This document shows, one piece after another, positions 44,901 to 55,855 of a stretch of 64,000 nt of DNA. How positions within the stretch are numbered: position 1 is the first letter of the stretch; each line of letters begins with the position of its first letter. The position numbers and the translations under genes were made by a program. Under the pieces are notes generated by a model. It had not been told where the DNA came from, ran no database searches, and was given only the letters and a program-made list of their open reading frames with translations. This DNA is from Heterobasidion occidentale (taxonomy: Eukaryota > Basidiomycota > Agaricomycetes > Russulales > Bondarzewiaceae), in assembly GCA_039111635.1 (NCBI GenBank), contig JBCAQO010000003.1, positions 3,286,001 to 3,350,000 of the forward strand. Direction: 5' to 3'.

Positions 44901-45856
44901 GAAGAAACCACGACGCTCTTCCAGGATAACGTGTTCAAACGTTACGGTCTACCAACCAAAGTGGTATCCGACAGAGGACCTCAATTTGCGGCCAAATTCA
45001 CGCGAGAACTATGGAAGGGCCTAGGAATCACTCCGGCCCTCAGCACGGCTTATCACCCCCAGACGGACGGAGAAACGGAACGGGTTAATCAAGAGATCGA
45101 GCAATTCTTGCGCGTATTCTGCAATTACCACCAAGATAACTGGGTGGATTTGATCCCCTTCGCAGAATTCTCCCACAACACCCGAAGACACTCCGCTACA
45201 GGGAAATCGCCGTTTGAAGTTCTTTATGGATTCAACCCCGTATTCGGTGGACTCAGCGCTGGAGACCAAGGTGCCCGCGGTAACTGAACGCTTACAGTTA
45301 ATCAAGGAAGTCAAGAGGAAGCAGCTGCCAGCCTACAGATAGCGGCGCAGCACGCCAAAGACCGGGACCTACACCGGAAACTTCCGCAGTGGGAACAGGA
45401 ACCCAAGTTTGGTTAGAAGGAACCCATATTCGGACGACTCATCCGAAGTTCAAACTGGCACCTAGGCGTTATGGTCCTTTCCAAGTGACCGAAAGAATTG
45501 GCCCCTTGGCTTATCGGCTGAAAATACCTGAAACATGGAAGATACATCCGGTATTTCATGCCTCCGTGCTCACCGAATATCATGAGACAGAAGCCCATGG
45601 AGAGAACTTTCCCAGACCAGCACCAGAAATCTTGAATGAAGAAGAACACTACGAAGTAGAGACCATTCTAGATTCTAGGCGCCAGGGACGAGGAACCAAA
45701 TACCTCGTCAAGTGGGTCGGATACTCCGAAGCGGATAACACTTGGGAGCCCTTTGCCCTCCTCAAAGATTCGGCCGATGAGGCGCTTCGTGAGTTTCACG
45801 AAAGCTACCCCAACAAACCCCGACCAGCGGCGATTAAACTGGGAAAGAGTATATAA
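41995..45856 (+). pseudogene. A2 pol: protease to chromodomain, several frame breaks
   Basis: ATG 41995 follows the gag stop by 77 nt. One frame is open to 44796 (933 codons): protease (IDSACEG), linker, RT (YMDD), RNase H and the integrase zinc finger. Shifts near 44715, 45240 and 45310-45410 move the integrase core (SDRGPQF, GETERVNQE) and the C-terminal chromodomain (YLVKWVGYSEADNTWEP, to 45856) into other frames. All domains and catalytic residues remain visible. The equivalent frames in A1 are intact here while A1 is broken in the protease, so the breaks are private to each copy. Confidence 0.88.
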
Positions 45857-45858
45857 AG
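45850..45858 (+). promoter_or_regulatory. TATA box before the A2 accessory ORF
   Basis: TATATAAAG overlaps the pol stop and lies about 55 bp before ATG 45905. Confidence 0.5.
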
Positions 45859-45904
45859 AGGAGCGACCTCCCTTTATCGAAAGCAAGGATATCCTCCCCA
45901 GCAC

Positions 45905-47258
45905 ATGTCCGACCACTCCTCCCTTGATTACTCCCCAGGACGCGCTATGCTCATCTATGAAGGAACTACCTCTTCACCCTCAAGGAACCCCTCACCAGAC
46001 ATCATTTTGGCCGTGGCCAACCCCGACACTGGACGACCTGGCCAAGGCGGCCACCCAGCGTCTTCAGAGGGAGTTTCCATACCAGTCTCCACCCATCTCC
46101 CCACGCTCACCGCCGAAGATCGAGCGGAACTACGAGCCTCATCTCGGATTGAGGGAACTCATGACGAGCACGATGAGAGACGTCAAGAAGAAGGAGGACC
46201 TACTCCGCCAACGCCTCCGCAGCCGACGACAACGTTGGCTCAAGGAAACGCAAGACCGGAGGCGAGAGGTAGCAGAGGACAAAGAAACCATGCAAGTTTG
46301 GCAACGTCTGCAGTTGCTGAGACAGGTTTACGCGAATCAGCAGCGACTAGTGCATCGACTGCCCGGACCAGTGGACCCCCTATCGGTGGTGGAGATCTGC
46401 ACCCCCGAGAATTGGAAGGATTAGGGGATGCGCTGCTCCAGCGCACCACAATCTCGGCGGTAATACAGATGGCCACAGCGCTAGCCTTACAGAGGCTCGC
46501 TAATTATTTCGCAGGGCAACCAGGGAGCGAGAACAGTGACGTTCCCAGGCGCCTCGCAGACGCAAGCGACCAGGTCAGGCTTTTGGCCTATGCCGACGAT
46601 CATCGAGCGGCCTCCTGGTATGCCAGAGGGAATAATGGCGCATACGCCCTCTTTCATCAACCTGGAGCTCTTACCTGCCCTCATCTCGAGCACAGATCCA
46701 GTACTCTCTCCTCACCCCCAGCCCGTTCGGATTGACCCATTCCGCGTCCAAACAGAGGACGACGAAGCCAGCAGAACTGTGCCGGCAACAACCAGTCGAG
46801 ACGCAGCCACCCAGACAGAATATGTCTGGACTACGGTACAGCGACAGGCGCGACGGGATCGAGAGACCCTTCCTCCCGTATCGACAGGACAATCCACCGG
46901 GCAGGACGCCGGAGGCAGCAACGAGGAGCATCCTCCAAGGTATAGGAGGGACGAGAGACGAGGGAATCCGAGGACAAGAGCGACACCCGAACCCGGCCGA
47001 GGCAGTCTTAGAAGAACTCGACCGAGAGATTCGCCGGCTCCAAACCGTCCTCGAGATAATCGACCTGAGGGAACGCATCCTCACTTTGGCAGACGAGCTC
47101 AAGTCCGCCAGCGACCAGCTCAGCGAACTGCTGCCTGGACTCGAGCGGAACTAGACGCATGGAATGAGGTCGACAATGGGAATTACGATGATGCCGACCC
47201 ATACTACCGACCCGACGAGGGATACGGAGATTTTGGGGACATCGGCGGAGGATATTAG
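45905..47258 (+). CDS. A2 accessory ORF region (ORF3), overlapping frames
   Basis: ATG 45905 (MSDHSSLDYSPGRAML) opens 276 codons to 46735. It includes the conserved segment LQRTTISAVIQMATALALQR. The +1 frame to 46424 carries the basic helical part (DLLRQRLRSRRQRWLKETQ). The frame 46536-47258 ends DPYYRPDEGYGDFGDIGGGY, and the frame 46732-47154 carries the coiled coil ending LSELLPGLERN. The frames match A1 and A3. No known domain; coiled-coil and basic, so a nucleic-acid or Gag-interacting role is only a guess. Confidence 0.55.
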
Positions 47259-48693
47259 ACAAGGGAGTTGAGGAACCCCTTGTCTCAGAAGGTGACAGAG
47301 AGGAAAGGACCCTCCGCACCACAGGTACCGGTTTCACGCACAGGACACCGAGGACGTCCTGCATGACGTTAAACTGTGAAAAGATAAGAAGGCAGGGGAA
47401 GTACCTGGCCATGCGCGTTTCAACCCTCCGGTCTGGAAGGACAAGCATCCCACACTCTCGTTGTCAAGAGGTATTCTGACAAGCGAATCGGGCGTCCCGC
47501 TTGGATCCCCAGTTTTACAGGACCCTTTCCGCATTAGGAGGTCCTTGGATTCAACAAATAACTGGTACTGATATGCCGGCTCTTCGATCGTGTGGCGTGA
47601 CCGAAGGGCTATGAATGATGCAAGAATATTGGTGGGAAATTGTGTTGCATGTTCACCGTTGGGGAACGGTGGACCCTACCTCGCTGTCAAGGTCTGACAG
47701 GTGTCTTGGATGTCCCACTTTGGATCTCCAGTTTTACAGGGCCGTTTCCGCATTAGGGGGCCCTATCTGTGATGCCGGTGATTTAGTGGTCGCACTCCAC
47801 TAAGTAACCAAATAGGACAAATTACATCCGCAACGATGTAAAACTACGAAAGGCTTGGTCCGCAATGACTATAAACTACGGTCGTCCAGAACGACGTTAA
47901 AGCTACCATGGACCCTCGGAGCGTGGTTGTATTCTGGCAGATGGTGGAAGGGAGGGCCTCCACCATTGCAGAACCCTGCCGACTAGGTCAAGGCGCTTCC
48001 ATATTCCATATGCCTTACAGTAAAAGAATATGGAGTCGACACGGTTCAATTCCGTGCGAGGGGTTTGGGGACATGGAGCGGGTTGTCAGCCATCCGACAG
48101 GACCACAACTACTCCATGGTGCGCCCATTCTACCCTTGAAGTCCGAAGCAAGGATTCCGCTTCAAGGGCCAGTCAAGAGGCAACTGGGATAGTGCCTTGG
48201 GTTTAGGACGTCCTCCATGACGGTAAACTGGGATTGCCCTTTCCTTTACAGGGCCAACGTCCGCGAAGACGTTAAACTACCGCTCCTTTCAGCATAGGAG
48301 ATGTCGATCGACATTGTTGTTGAAGCCACGATGTTGATCTAGTCCGCGATGACGATAAACTACTTGCTCCTTCAAGTATAGGAGATGTGGTTGATGACCA
48401 CGACCTTGGTCACCAACTAGTCCGAAATGACCTTAAACTACCCTCACCCCGGAGGATTAAATCTATCAAGGCTCGGGAGGTTCAAGCCAGGCGATAGCGG
48501 ACGTCCGCAAAGACTATAAACTAGTTGCCGTCCTTCATGACGATAAACTGAGCAGCCCTTCATTCACAGGGCCATGTGAGTTGTGTCAAAATAGGCTCTC
48601 AAGTCTATTTTCGCAACTCTATAAGTTATCCGGTTTGATATAGTATAAACCGTCACCATCCTTCCTCAATAGGAACCCTGTCAAGACGGCTGT
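47259..48693 (+). other. A2 3' noncoding region (partial)
   Basis: Contains the repeated GTCCGC...AAACTA motif in sense orientation (about 47820-48560) and the tRNA-like module at 47981-48056. Interrupted at 48693 by A3. Confidence 0.7.
47981..48056 (+). ncRNA. tRNA-like module inside A2
   Basis: A-box-like GACTAGGTCAAGGCGC, stem CCATATTC/GAATATGG (47999-48006 with 48026-48033), T-arm CACGG-TTCAATT-CCGTG (48040-48056). Copy of 6214-6292. Confidence 0.4.
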
Positions 48694-49313
48694 TGTTACG
48701 AACCGCTCGTTCAGTAACCCAAGAGTAATAGGTTCTTCCCTAGGTCGCACAATGGACTGAGTGGTGGGCGAAGTCTCGACTGTATCAGGCGATGATACAG
48801 GAGGGAAATAATGATTGGCTCTAAGCTACACAGTGAGAAGACTGTGTAAGAACGAAGAGTTCTGTATGTGTAGATACAGAAAGACGAAGAGAATAGACTG
48901 AAGATCCTCAGCCTATTCTATGGGCCTTATATACTGTATGGGGTATAGGGTAAGAGTCCGTGTGCTTCTCCAGGTTTCCATCCTAGGAGAGCTGTGGCCG
49001 CCGTCTTTCTCATCGGCGCCTACTCTTGTACTTCTCCAGTCGCACTGATCCATCATGGTGCGACGAGGTGCTTACCCATAAGCCCTAAGCCCATGGCATG
49101 TGAATGCCTCCCTTATTACTGTGTGAACTCTGTGGTCCTCGTGTCCCTCCAATATAGCCTTTACCGATGTCTTGAAGAACCATCGGTCTTGTCGGCTCCT
49201 AAGGACATGCCGAATACCTTGATGTACGCTCCGTAGTGGAGCCGCCTAGCATGTGATGCTTGATCCATCGGTTAGACCGGCCGCGAAGGGCCCCGATCGG
49301 TCAAGTCATAACA
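48694..49313 (-). repeat. A3 3' LTR (family A)
   Basis: 620 bp, TGTTACGA...TCATAACA. Contains hairpins with altered but still paired stems compared with A1 and A2. GAAAGGGGG (polypurine tract) directly precedes it on the element strand. Confidence 0.9.
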
Positions 49314-51748
49314 CCCCCTTTCTAGGTCCCAACTCCTGAGGGGACTACTCGCTTGAGCAGCAACGAGCTTCATCGTCATTCCACATACAATTGCTTGCTG
49401 ATCGTCAGATAGATTGGGATGCGTCTTCCCAATATCGCTTCGTTTTCTGGGGCGAGGACCGACCTACGTCGTTTACAACGCCTAGGAGTTTTCCTTCTCC
49501 GTTGAGCTGTTTGATTTGAAGTTCGGGGCATAGCCACAATACCCTGTCCCTTCTCCCGGTGTTCTTCCTTCACCGCACGTTTTGTGTGAGTACACTCCTA
49601 GAGTCAATAGGCAGCTACTCGACCAGGGCTCCCTGGTAGGTTTGATAAGCCAGTGTCATCTGGCGACGATGCAGAAAGGTGTTGTGCGAACGATTATAGG
49701 ATGAAATAGAAACTCGTCTGTGGATGGGTGTGTGTCGTTCTTCTTCCAAAGTGCCGAAGGCCATGTCTCAGTGTTTCCAGGATAGATCTTCATCTCCTTG
49801 ATCTCCGGTATCGAGGGGGACTCCAGGTGTGTGGGTTGATCGCTTTACAAAGGCTTAGGCCCACCAACCTATCAAGAGCGAACATTTCTCTTGACTTGTC
49901 TTGAGTCCGGCAAGACCCCTTTGAAGATCCCTAACTCTGTCAGCCCCATACGGTGGCCTTGTCAGGTTAGAGATTGAGTGTTCGTCCAGAGTTTGTTTTT
50001 CACTAAGGGTATTGGACACGAGGTAAGGACTTTGAAGAGTAGACTTTGAACCCCATGGTCTCTTGAATAGATCATGGTATCCACCTTGACGGTAATTATG
50101 CGGGGTCAGCGTAAGGTATGTCCTGGTAGTTTAACGTCGTGCCGGACGTCCATAGTTTTGCGTCTTTGCGGACGTCCGCTAGTTTATCCTTAAGTCGTTG
50201 CGGACTGAGGCTAGTTTATACAGAAGTCGTTGCGGACTGCCCTGCTAGTTTATGCCAAGGTCGTTGCGGACCTATCCATCTCCCAACGTAGGAGTACCTG
50301 TAAACAAGACAGCAGGCGTTTCTGCGCGCCGGAACATTCATCGGTGATGTGCATAGGGCCGTAGACCAGTTCCTCCTTCTTGACAGGGTTCCCATTGAGG
50401 CAAGATGGTGACGGTTTATACTATATCAAACCGGATAACTTATAGAGTTGCGAGAATAGACTGGAAGCCTATTTTGACACAACTCACATGGCCCTGTAGA
50501 CAGAAGGGCAGCTCAGTTTATCGTCATGAAGGACGGCAAACTAGTTTATAGTCATTGCGGACGTCCGCTATCGCCTAGCTTGAACCTCCCGAGCCTCGAT
50601 AGATTTAATCCTCCGGGGTGAGGGTAGTTTAAGGTCATTTCGGACTAGTTGATGGTCAAGGTCGTGACCATCAACCACGTCTCCTATACTTGAAGGAGTA
50701 AGTAGTTTATCGTCATTGCGGACGAGATCAACATTGTGGTGTCAACAACGATGTCGATCGACATCTCCTATGCTGAAAGGAGTGGTAGTTTAACGTCTTT
50801 GCGGACGCGCGTAGTTTTACATCGTTGCGGATGATCGTAACACGAGGCACGGTCCCAGTTGCCTCTTGACTGGCCCTTGAAGCGGAATCCTTGCTTCGGA
50901 CTTCAAGGGTTGTAGAATGGGCGCACCATGGAGTAGTTGTGGTCCTTGTCGTCGAAAGATTGGCAACCCGCTCCATGTCCCCAAACCCCTCGCACGGAAT
51001 TGAACCGTGTCGACCCATATTCTTTTACTGTAGGGCGTATGGAATATGGAAGCCTCGACCTAGTCGGCAGGGTTCTGCAACGGTGGAGGTCCTCACTTCC
51101 ACTGTCTGCCAGAATGCAACCACGCTCCGAGGGTCTTGGTAGCTTTAGCGTCGTTCCGGACGGTAACTAGTTATCGTCATTGCGGACCAAGCCTTTCGTA
51201 GTTTTACATCGTTGCGGATGTTATTTCTCCGTTTTGGGTACTAATGGAGTGCGGCCATCAGTTCCTGCATCGCAGATAGGGCCCCCTAATGCGGAAACGA
51301 CCCTGTAAAACCGAGATCCAAAGTGGGACGTCCAAGACACCTGTCAGACCTTGACAGCGAGGTTGGTCCACCGTTCCCCAAGGTGGGTATGCATCACGAT
51401 TTCCCACCATATTCTTGCATCATTCATGTACCAGTTATGTTGTGAATCCTAAGGGCCTCCTAATGTGGAAAGGGCCCTGTAAAACTGGGGATCCAAGCGG
51501 GACGCCCGATTCGCTTGTCAGAATACCTCTTGACAACGAGAGTGTTGAATGCTTGTCCTTCATCTTGAGACCGGAGGGCTGCAATGCGAAATGGTCAGGT
51601 ACTTCCCCTGCCTTCTTATCTTTTCACAGTTTAACGTCATGCAGGACGTTCGTCCCGGTGTCCTGTGCGTGAAACCGGTACCTGTGATGCGGAGGGTCCT
51701 TTCCTCTCCGTCATCATGTTAAAACCAGGGGTTCCTCAACTCCCTGGT
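49314..51748 (-). other. A3 3' noncoding region
   Basis: Colinear with 4437-6958 of A1. The repeated motif lies at about 50125-51240 and the T-arm of the tRNA-like module at 50993-51009. Confidence 0.7.
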
Positions 51749-53122
51749 TTAGTATCCTCCGCCAATGTCCCCATAATCTCCGTACCCTTCGTCTGGTCTG
51801 TAGTAGGGGTCGGCGTCGTCGTAGTTATCGCCTTCGACCTCGTCCCAGGCGTCTAGTTCCGCTTGAGTCCAGGAAGTAGTTTGCTGAGTCGGACGCTGGC
51901 GGATTGGAGTTCTTCTACCAATGTGCGGATGTGCTCCTTCAGCTCGATTATCTCGAGGACGGTTTGGAGTCGGCGAATCTCTTGGTCGAGTTCTTCTAGG
52001 ACTGCTTCGCCTGGGCTGAAGGGTTGCCCTTGTTCTCTGGTTCCCTCGTCCCTCATTCCTCCTGTACCTTGGAGGATGCTCCTCATTGCTGCCTCCTGCG
52101 TCCTGCCCGGTGGATTGTCCTGCCGATATGGGAGGAAGGGCCTCTCGGTCTCTTCGTGCCTGTCGTTGGACCGTAGCCCAGACGTATTCGGTCTGGGTGG
52201 ATGCGTCTCGACTGCTTGTAGCCGGTACCGCTCTGCTAGCTTCGCTCCATGGTTGGACGCGGAATGGGTCAGTCCCGAACGGGACGGGCGTGACTTGAAT
52301 GTCCTGTGTCGGTGCGCGAGATGAGGGCGGGGTAGGAGCTCCAGATTGATGAAGGAGGAGAACTCGTCCGGATGAATGAGTAGGGCGTAAGCCCCATTAT
52401 TTCCTCGGGCATACCAGGAGGGGCCCTATGATCATCTGCATAGGCCAGAAGCCTGACCTGGTCGCTCGCGTCAGCGAGGCGTCGGGGTATGTCGTCGCTC
52501 TCGCTTCCTGGTTGCCCTGCAAAGAAGTTAGCGAGCCTTTGTAAGGCCAGCGCTGTGGCCATCTGAATTACCGCGGAGATGGTGGTGCGCTGGAGTAGTG
52601 CGTCTCCTAGCCCTTCCAACTCTCCGGGGTGCAGATCTCGACTACTGGTAGGGTCCTCTGGTCCTGGCAGCTGATGTACCAGCCGTTGCTGGTTCTTGTA
52701 CACCTGCCTCAACAGTTGTAGGCGATGCCAGGTTCGAAGGGTTTCCTGGTCTTCTTCCGCCTCTCGTCTCCTGTCTTGCATCTCCTTGAGCCAACGCTGT
52801 CGTCGGTCGTGGAGGCGTTGACGGAGCATGCCTTCCTTCTGCTTGACGTCTTTCATCGTGCTCGTCATGAGCTCTCTCAAACCGTGGTGAGGCTCGGGGA
52901 TCCGTTCGATCTTCGACGGTGAGCGCGATTTGGTGGACACTGATTTGTACAGGAACTCCTTCTGGAGTCGTTGGGCGGCTGCTTCGGCTAGGGCGTCCAG
53001 TGTCGGGGTTGGCCACGGCCAGAATGATGTCTGGCGAGGGTTTCTTGAAGGGAGGAGGTAGTCCCGTCATCGATGAGCATGGCACGTCCAGGGGAGTAAT
53101 CAGGGGAGGAGTGGTCGGACAT
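51749..53122 (-). CDS. A3 accessory ORF region (ORF3), partly frameshifted
   Basis: ATG 53122 is conserved (MSDHSS), but the frame shifts soon after. The basic helical segment and the LQRTTISAVIQMATALALQR segment lie in one continuous frame (52269-52940). The coiled coil (51853-52086) and the terminal DEGYGD segment, ending at 51749, are in others. TATAAAAAGGG at about 53163-53173, 50 bp upstream of the ATG. Confidence 0.5.
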
Positions 53123-53178
53123 GTACTGGGGAGGATTCTTGCTTTGAAAGAGGGGAATGTCTCCCTTTTTATATCTTT

Positions 53179-53703
53179 CTAAAGCCTAATCGCCGCTGGT
53201 CGGGGCTTGTCTGGGTAGCTTTCGTGGAATTCACGAAGCGCCTCGTCGGCCGTATCTTTGAGGAGGGCAAAGGGTTCCCAAGTGTTATCGGCCTCGGAGT
53301 ATCCGACCCACTTGACAAGGTACTTGGTCCCTCGTCCCTGGCGTCTTGAATCTAGAATGGCCTCCACTTCGTAGTGCTCTTCTTCATTCAGGATCTCTGG
53401 GGCAGGTCTGGGGAAGTTCCTTCCGTGGGCCTCTGTCTCGTGATATTTCGTGAGTATGGAGGCATGAAACACCGGGTGTATCTTCCATGTTTCGGGTATT
53501 TCCAACCGATAAGCCAGAGGGCCGATTCTTTCAGTCACTGAAAAGGGGCCATAGCGTCTAGGTGCCAGCTTGAATTTCGGATGAGTCGTCCGAATATGGG
53601 TTCCTTCTAACCAAACTTGGGTTCCTACTTCCCACTGCGGGAGTTTCCTGTGTAGGTCCCGGTCCTTGGCGTGCTGCGCTGCTATTTGTAGACTTGCGGC
53701 CGC
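53179..53703 (-). pseudogene. A3 pol, C-terminal fragment with chromodomain
   Basis: The end of integrase plus a chromodomain (YLVKWVGYSEADNTWEP), stop at 53179. It is interrupted at 53703, inside the integrase region, by the B1 LTR; a frame break lies near 53540-53560. Confidence 0.85.
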
Positions 53704-54537
53704 TGTTAGGACCGCGTCCTAACACGTGCTTCGCACGTGAATGGATGGGCTGGTCAAGTGCTTCGGACTTGTTGCAGACTCGGACCGCTTTCCATGACTC
53801 CTTACCATTTACATGCTGATGCATGAACGCTGACTTCTAGTTCCTGATTCTTGATGTGGACAGACATTGGTTCCTGACCCCCGTTCCTGGTTCTTGATCG
53901 ATCGAAGATGTGGATGGACATTAGTGATTCGGATTACTATATTTGGTTATATGGCAGGTCGATGAGGCATTCTAGCTTACGGATCTCGATCGTTGACTTC
54001 GGTACCTGAGAAGCGCACGGACCAGATCTTGATCCTGCCCTAGACACTTATGTACGTAAATAGCCGAGATGAGCTTCTAAGAAGCTCAGCTCGTTCACCT
54101 GTAATACACTCGATCTCTGCACTGCACCCGGCGTCTGGCTACCTTCTTAGCCCACGCTTCGTGATCTCTGTCAGATCTGAGAAACTCTTTGCACGGTCTG
54201 ACGAAGCACTGGACTCGTCTCCCTTCCCTCCCCTCCTCTACTCATCCGCTTCTATACCGGGCTAGCTGCCTACCGCGTTCTCAGTTGGACACCCCCTCGT
54301 GTCATCTGTTGGACAGGAGAAGATCATCCGGTTCCTCCTCATCATCGAGAAGACCTCGAAGATCACCTTCTCAATCTCTTCGAGAACAAAGCCGACAGCG
54401 ACCCCGAGTTCCTCGAAAGAGCCCAAAGGCAATCCATCGTCTTCATCCATTGGAGTCTACGACTATACGAACCAGTGGAGGTTTAGCCTAGGGACCCCTT
54501 CGTGCATCGGTGCACGTGATAGGTCTCCGACCTAACA
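53704..54537 (+). repeat. B1 5' LTR (family B)
   Basis: 834 bp. It opens with an 8 bp palindrome (GTTAGGAC, CGC, GTCCTAAC), directly followed by CACGTG-CTTCG-CACGTG. TAAATAG at about 54057 and the predicted start AGCTCGTTCA at 54088-54097. It ends CCTAACA. The U5 part contains a conserved open frame (about 54240-54486). Confidence 0.9.
54240..54486 (+). CDS. Conserved open frame inside the family B LTR
   Basis: About 82 codons without Met, ending TAG 54484-54486. Segments TGLAAYRVLSWTPPRVICWT, EDHLLNLFENKADSDPEFL and SIVFIHWSLRLYEPVEV are nearly shared with the solo LTR (about 35964-36227), which has one stop. No recognised domain. Initiation would have to be non-AUG or by splicing. Confidence 0.35.
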
Positions 54538-55855
54538 CTTGAACGAGCTCTTTTATCCCTACCCTATTCAAGCTGGATCCCCAGCAGAGACAGCTCTTTC
54601 TCTCATCAGTCAACAACATTTTAGCAATCGCCAACAGGGTAAACCTAACGGCGACCCCAGCAGCGACTCCTCAAGCAAGAATAAACAACCCCGGAGCTAT
54701 AGAAGTCGCAAGACACCGAAACCCAGGAAAGGTTTATTCAGGAATAGCCACACTCAGGCTACAACAAGCACCCGAAATATTTATAGACCTCCTTAAAACT
54801 GGATATAGATTTTCCGGGATTTGCTTCGTCAACAAGCCAAAGACACCGTTCACCCTCACGGACAACGGAGAGCCCGACGTCATCAGAGCAAGGAACTGCG
54901 TCGAGATACACGACGGAAGACCAGACGATTTCCCCGTCGCCGTTATCCCCGATCTCAGAAGAACCATCGCAAGGAATATCGACACAGACGGAATCAGAGC
55001 GGAACTCGTCAAGACCAAGGAGAACAGAGACCACGTCTCAATCCTCATCCACTGGACCTTCTCCTCAACCTAGGAAGACACACTGGAAGCTCCTAACTCC
55101 CCACCAGTCCGAACAGAAATTGAAGGGATCGTTTTTGTTGTCAGAAGAGGAGAGTTCGCCCACAAAACTTATCATCTCAGGACCCTCATCTCAGGACACA
55201 CATTCTCCGAGATCATCCAGCTCATCGACCAAATTGATATTTCCATCAACGAAATTATCAAAAGGGACCCAGACTTACAGGAAGCACTACAGGCAGGAAG
55301 AAGACAGGCAGTACCCTTCTTCTTCAAAGAATAAAGAACAACGGACGAAGTCGCAGCGGGATATCCTCCCGGCTATAGAACAGACCCAGCAGAAGTCTAC
55401 GGAGATTTACCCGAAGACGTCGACAAGATCAACTTTATTACGACGAAGGGAAAGAACACTTCTACTACGCGGATTCCTCACCGGATTCTTCAAAGACCAA
55501 GGAAAGAGCGAATACGAATACGCAGCTTGGGGAGAAAGACCGTCCCCGCACGACCCGACCTACACCTTGTTAAGATCGAGGACTACATCGCGAGAAAGAC
55601 CTTCGACAAGCCTGAATCACCGACAAATAGGCATCGTGACTCGCCAAGACCGCACATACATACTCTACCCAGAGAAACAGCCAGTGGAAGTCGAATCTCT
55701 AGAAGAAACACGCCCGCTGCATCCCCCTTACAAGAAACCACTCCCCAAGAAGACTTCCGAGCCCCAACACCGGAGTTTGTCCCCGAACCGGAGTATTTTG
55801 AAGCACCAAGTGGAAATCCGGAACCACCTGACGATCCAGAGCCCCGCCCGATACA
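54538..55855 (+). other. B1 leader: self-primer site and Met-less coding-like blocks
   Basis: CT, then TGAACGAGCT (54540-54549), complementary to AGCTCGTTCA (54088-54097). One frame is open at 54543-55070, then TAG, 55074-55331, then TAA, and open again from 55335. The blocks look protein-like (PEIFIDLLKTGYRFSGICFV; HTFSEIIQLIDQIDISINEI) but contain no Met. No ATG exists in any frame from 54088 to 55855. Confidence 0.6.

Larger units (their letters stand above)
39554..48693 (+). mobile_element. Retrotransposon A2: family A copy, 3' end interrupted
   Basis: 5' LTR (39554-40217), self-primer site, gag, pol, accessory ORF region and most of the 3' noncoding region, in the plus direction. It inserted into A4. 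At 48693, at a point matching about 5485 of A1, its sequence stops and the LTR of A3 begins; its last approximately 1 kb and 3' LTR are missing from the window. Pol has several single-base frame breaks. Confidence 0.9.
48694..53703 (-). mobile_element. Retrotransposon A3: family A copy, 5' part interrupted
   Basis: Reads right to left: the end of pol, accessory ORF, 3' noncoding region and 3' LTR (48694-49313, 620 bp). It inserted into A2 at 48693. At 53703 its integrase region is cut by the B1 LTR. Its gag and 5' LTR are expected beyond B1, outside the window. Confidence 0.88.
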
